A DNA stretch of 5,970 nt from positions 1 through 5,970 of the forward strand of contig JAEUSE010000066.1 of the NCBI GenBank assembly GCA_016788805.1, read 5' to 3'. Both the position numbers and the translations under genes were made by a program. Origin of the DNA: Candidatus Doudnabacteria bacterium (GTDB taxonomy: Bacteria > Patescibacteriota > Doudnabacteria > UBA920). Under the pieces are notes generated by a model that was not told where the DNA came from, searched no databases, and was given only the letters and a program-made list of their open reading frames with translations. This document shows, piece after piece, positions 1-4,876 of the stretch (the first letter of the stretch is position 1; every line of letters begins with the position of its first letter).

Positions 1-44
1 TAGCGGTTGGCCTGACTTTATTACCGAAGGATGCGGAAGAATAA
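1..44 (+). CDS. possible 3' end of an upstream gene (partial)
   Basis: The frame beginning at base 3 reads AVGLTLLPKDAEE and stops at TAA (42-44). The acidic tail and ordinary codons look like the natural end of a protein, but 13 residues are too few to assign a family. A second frame (from base 2) is open to a TAG at 98-100, but its translation is Arg/Trp/Cys/Gly-rich and crosses a GC-rich hairpin, so it is less believable. The product is unknown. Confidence 0.35.
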   Translation, partial: AVGLTLLPKDAEE

Positions 45-66
45 CTTACAGAACTTATTCTTTATG

Positions 67-90
67 GGTGACGCGCGGCGGGCGCGCACC
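67..90 (+). other. GC-rich hairpin just upstream of the DUF5666-like gene
   Basis: Arms GGTG-a-CGCGC (67-76, with A71 bulged) and GCGCGCACC (82-90) pair over 9 bp around a 5-nt loop GGCGG (77-81). G66 and T91 could add a G-U pair. No T-tract follows on either strand, so it is not a standard intrinsic terminator. It ends 11 nt before the ATG at 102, where a ribosome binding site would normally lie, so it could affect translation of that gene or protect or terminate the upstream transcript. The structure is seen in the sequence; the function is inference. Confidence 0.5.
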
Positions 91-101
91 TCAATCATAG
101 T

Positions 102-896
102 ATGTATATACGTAAAACCTTATGTATATTGACGTTATTCTGGGCAGCGGTTGGCGGTGTCGCACGGGTTGCTGCGGCTTCCGAAACAACTTTAGTCGGT
201 GTGGTAACCGCTCAATATGCTAATCCAGTAGTGTTTAGAACCCGCGCCGCGGTGGTGTATAGAGCTGAGGCGTCATATGCTTTGTTGGCACGCCGGAACG
301 GGAGCGCGATTACCGTTACGGATATTATAGTCGGCGATAAGGTGGAAGTCCGTGGGCAGGTGTGGTCCGACAATAGCATTAGCGCGAGTTCTATTCGTGA
401 CTTGACGCTGTATACTCATGCAGGAACGTTTAACGGTAAAATTATTTCTATTGATTATTCCGGCAGATCTTTTGAGTTGCGGAGTGCGCAAAATTTGATT
501 CAGACTATACACACTACAATGGCCACTTCTTTTACCCGAAACGGAGGGGTGGTAGCTTTTCAGGATTTGCAGGTAGGTATGACCGCTAGCATACATGGGA
601 CGTGGGAGCGTAGCAAGGCTGTGATAGTCGCGGATACTGTTCGAGCGCGGGTTCGCCTTTTAAATATCGATATAACAGGAGAGATAGCTATGAAGAATGG
701 CTCCGCGCTTACCGTCGTGTCGAATGGAGTTTTATACGGGGTGGATGTTAACAACGCAGTCTTACGAAGTAAAAATAATAAAGTTATGTATCTGACTGAG
801 TTAGGTTTAGAACCGGTGAGGGTTTGGGGTAAACACATTGCCGAAAGCACCAATATTACCGCGGTACGCGTTAAAAGTCTTCGCACGGTTAAATAG
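102..896 (+). CDS. exported protein with three DUF5666-like repeats
   Basis: The product has 264 residues. Residues 1-26 look like a Sec signal peptide: basic YIRK start, hydrophobic core around 7-20, and an Ala-rich end (ARVAAA) before SETT. The rest folds naturally into three beta-rich repeats of about 75 residues (roughly 28-103, 108-183, 187-260). Repeats 1 and 2 carry a 'hydrophobic-VG-x-x-V/A-x-(V/I)-x-G' turn (IVGDKVEVRGQVW; LQVGMTASIHGTW), and the third has LGLEPVRVWGKH. Each then ends with a strand of the type SISASSIRDL, AVIVADTVRA or NITAVRVKSL. This is the pattern of DUF5666, small OB-like beta barrels common in exported CPR proteins, whose function is not established. There is no cysteine in the mature part. 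ATG 102 has no Shine-Dalgarno; it is chosen because it places the signal peptide at the N-terminus and no in-frame alternative does so. Neighbouring pilin genes hint at a cell-envelope role, but no reaction can be assigned. Confidence 0.85.
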   Translation: MYIRKTLCILTLFWAAVGGVARVAAASETTLVGVVTAQYANPVVFRTRAAVVYRAEASYALLARRNGSAITVTDIIVGDKVEVRGQVWSDNSISASSIRDLTLYTHAGTFNGKIISIDYSGRSFELRSAQNLIQTIHTTMATSFTRNGGVVAFQDLQVGMTASIHGTWERSKAVIVADTVRARVRLLNIDITGEIAMKNGSALTVVSNGVLYGVDVNNAVLRSKNNKVMYLTELGLEPVRVWGKHIAESTNITAVRVKSLRTVK

Positions 897-910
897 GCAG
901 GCTTTATAGT

Positions 911-928
911 GTGTATACACCGCGGTGT
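911..928. promoter_or_regulatory. two overlapping palindromes in the spacer after the DUF5666-like gene
   Basis: GTGTATACAC (911-920) is a perfect 10-bp palindrome and ACACCGCGGTGT (917-928) a perfect 12-bp one; they share ACAC. With no loop between the arms they are poor RNA hairpins and look more like sites for a dimeric DNA-binding protein. They lie 14 bp after the stop at 896 and 57 bp before the next start, in an 88-bp gap with no other clear signal. No regulator is encoded in the window, so an operator role is only a suggestion. Confidence 0.35.
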
Positions 929-984
929 GAGAGGTTGCCAAAGTTAGGGCGCTTCTTTGATTATTAAAATTTAGACAAAAATAT

Positions 985-1377
985 ATGCACGATTTAACTA
1001 CGCGGTCCGGAACAGCGCATTATTACGGAGACATAGTGCGGTTACTTTTTTTGGTTGCCAGCGGGGTGATGCTTGTAGGTTTGCCCGCGTTTGCCGGATA
1101 TTTACCTAATCCGACAATTATGTCGGTTTTCGCGATAGTCGTATTGGGGTGCGCGGCCGGTCTCACAAACCCCAATCAGCCCTGGAGCTCGGTGGTAAAC
1201 GCGATTATCTCGGTTATTGGTTTCATAGTTTTTGAGAGCTATGCGGTAGCGGCTTATAACAATGCTTCGAGTTTTTCCTTTCTGGCGGCAAATATAGTAC
1301 TTGGCTTTATTTTTATGGCGGCTATATATTTTAGTTTGAAAACCGTTCGTGGCGCTTATTTTAAGCGTGGGCTTTAG
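985..1377 (+). CDS. small four-helix membrane protein of unknown function
   Basis: The product has 130 residues and no family I can name with confidence. Four hydrophobic segments are visible at about 18-38, 44-62, 68-90 and 98-118, joined by short loops (YLPNPT, TNPNQPW, YNNASS). The C-terminal tail is basic (KTVRGAYFKRGL), so by the positive-inside rule both ends should be cytoplasmic. The polar N-terminus (HDLTTRSGTAHYYGD) precedes helix 1. There is one cysteine (C56) and no catalytic motif. The start at ATG 985 follows an A/T-rich stretch with no Shine-Dalgarno, and an upstream TAAAAT (965-970) could be a weak -10. It sits between the DUF5666-like gene and the pilin genes; a role in pilus assembly or envelope function is possible but not shown. 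Hydrophobicity pattern and clean codon use make it a real gene. Confidence 0.8.
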   Translation: MHDLTTRSGTAHYYGDIVRLLFLVASGVMLVGLPAFAGYLPNPTIMSVFAIVVLGCAAGLTNPNQPWSSVVNAIISVIGFIVFESYAVAAYNNASSFSFLAANIVLGFIFMAAIYFSLKTVRGAYFKRGL

Positions 1378-1384
1378 GCCGCGG

Positions 1385-1393
1385 TGCTATACT
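1385..1393 (+). promoter_or_regulatory. possible extended -10 promoter for the pilin genes
   Basis: TGCTATACT matches the extended -10 form TGnTATAAT with one mismatch. It lies 8 bp after the stop of the membrane-protein gene, is followed by a run of TA steps (ATATATA), and would start transcription near 1400, leaving a leader of about 45 nt before ATG 1445. The -35 position (about 1365-1370, GCGTGG) is poor, as is allowed for extended -10 promoters. It overlaps a CCGCGGTG element (1379-1386). The same nine bases occur at 1669-1677 inside the next gene, so chance cannot be ruled out. Confidence 0.42.
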
Positions 1394-1444
1394 ATATATA
1401 AGTGTTACGTCCATCGTTTTTTTGTGGTTGGGCATAGAATCGGT

Positions 1445-3370
1445 ATGAAAATAAACAAACAAATCGCATATATACAAAAAAAATTGGCCCTTAATATTTT
1501 AGGCCGTAAAAGACCTCGGCACAGTTTTTTTCGAGGGATACGCAGTTTTAGGTTAGCGGGCAAGAGCCCGGCGCTTGGGTGTCAATCACTGAGTAGCGGG
1601 GGTTTTACGCTCGTTGAAGTTATAGTGGGTATGGCTATTTTTGCGTTACTTGCGAGCGGTGTATTGGGTGCTATACTCGCCTTGCAGCAGAGCGTAAAAG
1701 TGGCTCGGGAACGAACGGAGTTGGCCAGTTTGGTCGCGGCAGACTTGGAAATAGTCCGGAACTTGCCTTACGCTCAAGTGGGTACCGTGAACGGCAATCC
1801 TTCGGGTAGTTTGCCCGACGCAAGTAATAAGCGAGTTATTACGATTGAAAATCGGCTCTACTATATATATTACGAAGTTACATATTACGATGATCCTGCC
1901 GATGGAACCGTGCTGGCCGGTACGGATCCTGCTCCGACCGATTACAAGCAGGTAAAGATGTTTATCCAAAGTAGTTTTACTCCTACGGTTACTACTATCT
2001 TGACCAACGTGGTACCGAAAGGTTTGGAGGGGGTAGAAAATGCCGGGGCATTGTTTCTTAAAGTGTTTAACGCTCAAGGGCAACCCGTCGCGAATGCAAA
2101 TTTACATATCGTGAATACTTCCTTAACCCCCAATATTGTGTTGGACCGCCAAACAGATAGTGCGGGTAATTGGGTTGAGGTGGGTTTACCCCCTAGCACA
2201 AACGGGTATCATATTGTGGCAACGAAGAGCGGATACTCTACCGACTCCACATACCCGATAACGGCTCAAAACCCCAATCCGACCAAACCGGATGCCACCG
2301 TGGCAGTTGGCCAGGTTACCCAGGTTAGTTTTTCTATCGATTTATTGGCAAACTTAACCATTCGGACCTTAGACCAAAAGTGTCAACCGGTCGATGGGGT
2401 CGGAGTAAACATCTCCGGGGCTAAACTTATTGGTACCAGCCCGGACGTGTATAAGTACAACCAGAACGCTGCTTCCGCCGGTGGACAAATCGTGTTGAGC
2501 AATATTGAGTGGGATACATACACCCCGACGTTACTGACAGGTCAAAATTTAATGGTTTTGGGGACTTCCCCCATACAACAAATTGACGTTTTGCCGGGTA
2601 CGTCACAAATATTTACTATGCTGGTGGGCGCGCAGTCGACTAATAGCTTATTGGTTATTGTAAAAGATGCAATAACCGGCGCGGCTTTGGAGGATGCCCA
2701 AATTCATTTGCAAAAAGGAGGCAGCACGCCTCAAGATTATTATAGTTTAACCGGCGGCAGTGTGTGGACACAAAGTAGCTGGGTCGGTGGCGGCGGACAG
2801 GATACTTTCATCGATGTAACGCAATATTTTACCGACGACGGAAATGTAGACATAAACAGCGCTCCCACGGGGGTGCGGCTGAATAAAATCGCGGGAGACT
2901 ATGCCGCATCAGGTGTGCTTGAGTCGTCCACCTTTGATACCGGTACGGACCAGACTAACTACACAACGTTTACTTGGTTGCCTACTTCTCAGGACCCCGC
3001 TACCACGCTTCAGTTTCAAATTGCGGTGAATAATGATAATACAACCTGGAACTATGTGGGCCCGGATGGTACTGCTGCGACATATTTTACGACCTCCGGC
3101 ACCAGTTTACCCGCGGGCGCGGACAATAACCGCTACATACGATACAAGGCGTACCTAAATACGACTGAGAGTAATAAAACAGCTGTATTGACCAGTCTGA
3201 CGTTGAACTATGTGGCAGGGTGCTTTAGTCCGGGCCAGAGCGTGTTTCAAAGTTTAACCGCGGGGAATAACTATTCGCTTGACGTTTCGCTCGCAGGCTA
3301 CCAGACTCAAACTTTTAATAGCTTGGATATTTCGGGTAACCAGGTTTTGCAGATTTTATTGAGCCGCTAA
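1445..3370 (+). CDS. large prepilin-like protein with Cna-B/carboxypeptidase-regulatory-like domains
   Basis: With the ATG at 1445 the product has 641 residues. A class-III-type prepilin signal is clear: SSGG/FTLVEVIVGMAIFALL, with cleavage expected after G53, mature Phe+1 and Glu+5, then a hydrophobic helix (about 54-81) that packs in the filament core. The leader is unusually long (53 residues) with about 12 Lys/Arg and no acid. After a PulG/GspI-like helical and beta region (about 82-195) come beta domains resembling CarboxypepD_reg/Cna-B. Domain 1 is about 200-300 (LKVFNAQGQPVANANLHI ... GYHIVATKSGYSTD) and domain 2 about 301-396 (LTIRTLDQKCQPVDGVGVNI). Domain 3 begins at about 400 (LVIVKDAITGAALEDAQIHL) and ends at 592-641 (YSLDVSLAGYQTQTF). 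Between them lies a different module (about 427-590; SGVLESSTFDTG ... NRYIRYKAYLNTTES). Starting at 1349 would overlap the previous gene by 29 bp and add 32 residues with no prepilin logic; GTG 1424 is another in-frame option. No Shine-Dalgarno is visible. Likely an exported minor pilin or tip adhesin. Confidence 0.92.
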   Translation: MKINKQIAYIQKKLALNILGRKRPRHSFFRGIRSFRLAGKSPALGCQSLSSGGFTLVEVIVGMAIFALLASGVLGAILALQQSVKVARERTELASLVAADLEIVRNLPYAQVGTVNGNPSGSLPDASNKRVITIENRLYYIYYEVTYYDDPADGTVLAGTDPAPTDYKQVKMFIQSSFTPTVTTILTNVVPKGLEGVENAGALFLKVFNAQGQPVANANLHIVNTSLTPNIVLDRQTDSAGNWVEVGLPPSTNGYHIVATKSGYSTDSTYPITAQNPNPTKPDATVAVGQVTQVSFSIDLLANLTIRTLDQKCQPVDGVGVNISGAKLIGTSPDVYKYNQNAASAGGQIVLSNIEWDTYTPTLLTGQNLMVLGTSPIQQIDVLPGTSQIFTMLVGAQSTNSLLVIVKDAITGAALEDAQIHLQKGGSTPQDYYSLTGGSVWTQSSWVGGGGQDTFIDVTQYFTDDGNVDINSAPTGVRLNKIAGDYAASGVLESSTFDTGTDQTNYTTFTWLPTSQDPATTLQFQIAVNNDNTTWNYVGPDGTAATYFTTSGTSLPAGADNNRYIRYKAYLNTTESNKTAVLTSLTLNYVAGCFSPGQSVFQSLTAGNNYSLDVSLAGYQTQTFNSLDISGNQVLQILLSR

Positions 3371-3421
3371 CATATCTATTTCTCAACCGCAGATAATATA
3401 AGCTTTGACACTTTCGAACAT

Positions 3422-4873
3422 ATGCACTCACGAGGTTTTACATTAATAGAATTATTGGTATCCATCGCGGTATTTAGTGTGATCATGGTGGGTATTGTGA
3501 GCCTCTTTAGTAATGTGTTCACGGTAAACCGACAACAGGGTTCACTTTTGTCCGATCAGGATCAGGTCAGAAAGGTATCGTTTCAAATTATGACTGAATT
3601 GCGGAACGCTATTACTTCCAATTTGGGCGCTTACCCCATAGACACGGCGGATAACCAACAGCTGATTTTTTATACGAATTCAGACGGTGGTACGCAGGTT
3701 GAGCGGGTTCGCTACTATATCCAGAATGGCAATTTGTACAGAGGGGTGGTCGTTCCTGCGGGTAGTCCTCTCAGTTACAACCTTGCCTCAGAGACAGTGA
3801 GAGTGGTTCAGAATAATCTGTCCGCTGGAAGCACGCCCATTTTTTACTATTATGATGACACATACGATGGGATAACAGGTGCTCCGCTGGTGCAGCCGGT
3901 CAATAAAACCGCAATACGGTTTGTGAAAGTAGTTTTGCCTATCGCCAACAAAGCGGGGGTTCAAAATACTAACAGCTATTCGGTAACCGCAATGGCGACC
4001 ATACGGAGTTTGAAAACGAATTTAGCCGCGGCCGCGCCCCCGCCAGTGCAGCCGCCTACCGTAACCTTGCAGGCAAATAACACCAGCAACGCAATTACTA
4101 TTGCGTATAACTCAGCCGCTACACTTTCCTGGACTAGTACCAATACAAACAATAACAACACAACATGTACTGCGTCCGGGGGGTGGTCGGGTTCAACCGC
4201 CGGTAGCGGCACGCAATCAACCGGCGCATTAGCCACAACACAAACATATACGCTGCAGTGTACCGGCCCCGGAGGAACGGCGAGTAGTAGCGTTACAGTG
4301 AACGTGAGCCCGGCACCGGCACCCACAGTTAGTTTGTTGGCTAATGGAAGCAGTAGTGCCATTACCATCGCTTATAATGCGTCCGCCACGCTTTCCTGGT
4401 CTACGACTACAGTCGACACAAACGGTTGTATTGCTTCTGGTAGTTGGAGCGGTACGAAAGCAACAAGTGGAACAGCTACAACCGGCGCATTAACCACAAC
4501 ACAAACATATACGCTGCAGTGTACCGGCCCCGGAGGAACGGCGAGTGGTAGCGTCACGGTAAATGTAACAGCCCCTCCGCCCCCTCAGCCGAGTTGCGTG
4601 AGCGCCGCGCCGGGGTCGAACAATGCTTTTGGTAATGGCGCATTTAATGTGTACGCCTACGGGGTTGCGAATACGACCTCCATGGATTTCGACATTTACA
4701 AAAATACGACCCATATTCACGTTGCCGGTACGGACCAGGGCGGAGGTACCTGGATTGGAACTTTTAATTTAAGCGCCATTCCGAGTAAGGGTTTTTACAC
4801 CGTAAATGTATATGTGTCCAACGCTAATTATACAGATGTTTTATGCGCGAGCACTCAGTTTAGGAGAAGGTAA
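3422..4873 (+). CDS. prepilin-like protein (GspJ/PilW type) with two Ig-like repeats and a C-terminal beta domain
   Basis: The product has 483 residues. The leader is only MHSRG, followed by FTLIELLVSIAVFSVIMVGIVSLF, a textbook N-methylation/prepilin-peptidase site with Glu at +5. Residues about 30-200 form the pilin head, in the style of GspJ/PilW minor pilins (helix, then 'QLIFYTNSDG', 'VRYYIQNGNLYRGV', 'IRFVKVVLPI'). An Ala/Pro linker (202-212) leads to two Ig-like repeats, about 212-296 and 300-383, with exactly 87 residues between equivalent cysteines. Another Pro-rich linker (384-390) leads to a last domain (391-483; FNVYAYGVANTTSMDFDIY ... GFYTVNVYV) that resembles GBS-Bsp-like beta repeats, a weak resemblance. 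The six cysteines (249/280, 336/367, 392/475) are one pair per C-terminal module, suggesting disulfides outside the cell. The start is fixed by the prepilin leader; no Shine-Dalgarno precedes it in the 51-bp gap, though GATAAT (3392-3397) is a weak -10 match. Probably a surface-exposed minor pilin or adhesin of the same filament as its neighbours. Confidence 0.95.
   Translation: MHSRGFTLIELLVSIAVFSVIMVGIVSLFSNVFTVNRQQGSLLSDQDQVRKVSFQIMTELRNAITSNLGAYPIDTADNQQLIFYTNSDGGTQVERVRYYIQNGNLYRGVVVPAGSPLSYNLASETVRVVQNNLSAGSTPIFYYYDDTYDGITGAPLVQPVNKTAIRFVKVVLPIANKAGVQNTNSYSVTAMATIRSLKTNLAAAAPPPVQPPTVTLQANNTSNAITIAYNSAATLSWTSTNTNNNNTTCTASGGWSGSTAGSGTQSTGALATTQTYTLQCTGPGGTASSSVTVNVSPAPAPTVSLLANGSSSAITIAYNASATLSWSTTTVDTNGCIASGSWSGTKATSGTATTGALTTTQTYTLQCTGPGGTASGSVTVNVTAPPPPQPSCVSAAPGSNNAFGNGAFNVYAYGVANTTSMDFDIYKNTTHIHVAGTDQGGGTWIGTFNLSAIPSKGFYTVNVYVSNANYTDVLCASTQFRRR
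4220..4293 (+). repeat. near-identical DNA block, copy 1 (first Ig-like repeat)
   Basis: These 74 bp match 4481-4554 with two differences (G4232/A4493 and A4286/G4547), including 53 unbroken identical bases (4233-4285). They encode TGALATTQTYTLQCTGPGG and the following TASSS. The spacing of 261 bp is exactly 87 codons, so the copies are in register within the reading frame. Confidence 0.92.
4481..4554 (+). repeat. near-identical DNA block, copy 2 (second Ig-like repeat)
   Basis: This is the partner of 4220-4293. Outside this block the two Ig-like repeats keep similar protein sequence but differ at many third codon positions, for example over the shared AITIAYN segment and the following SATLSW/AATLSW segment. 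The high identity is therefore local, not a property of the whole repeat. Confidence 0.92.
4862..4870 (+). promoter_or_regulatory. strong ribosome binding site for the PilX-like gene
   Basis: AGGAGAAGG ends 6 nt before ATG 4877 and lies inside the last codons of the preceding gene (FRRR). It is the only strong Shine-Dalgarno in the window. It fixes the start of the next gene and implies translation coupled to the preceding gene on one mRNA. Confidence 0.85.
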
Positions 4874-4876
4874 CAT

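Noticed and set aside
64..132. Short open frame from ATG 64
   Set aside because: Only 22 codons, runs through the GC hairpin, overlaps the signal peptide of the DUF5666-like gene in another frame, and has no ribosome site.
273..886. Minus-strand open frames opposite the DUF5666-like gene
   Set aside because: They have no recognisable domain or ribosome site and overlap each other and a well-formed exported protein.
1353..1367. CGCTTA-TTT-TAAGCG hairpin at the end of the membrane-protein gene as a terminator
   Set aside because: Only 6 bp, half A-T, within codons, and followed by GTGGGC rather than a T-tract.
1417..1423. Run of T bases before the first pilin gene as a terminator tail
   Set aside because: No stem can be formed directly upstream of it.
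1349..1444. Extension of the first pilin gene to ATG 1349
   Set aside because: It would overlap the membrane-protein gene by 29 bp and add 32 residues ahead of an already long leader, and it runs through the possible promoter; ATG 1445 is the better start.
1669..1677. Second TGCTATACT inside the first pilin gene
   Set aside because: It is explained by codons for the transmembrane helix (Gly-Ala-Ile-Leu) and has no fitting -35 or downstream start.
1646..2083. Minus-strand open frame of 145 codons opposite the first pilin gene
   Set aside because: No recognisable motif; the plus strand carries an unmistakable prepilin signal in this interval.
3976..4720. Long minus-strand open frames opposite the Ig-like repeats
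   Set aside because: They are low-complexity Val/Leu/Pro/Ala-rich mirrors of the Thr/Gly/Pro-rich coding strand, repeat themselves because the DNA repeats, and lie fully inside a convincing gene.
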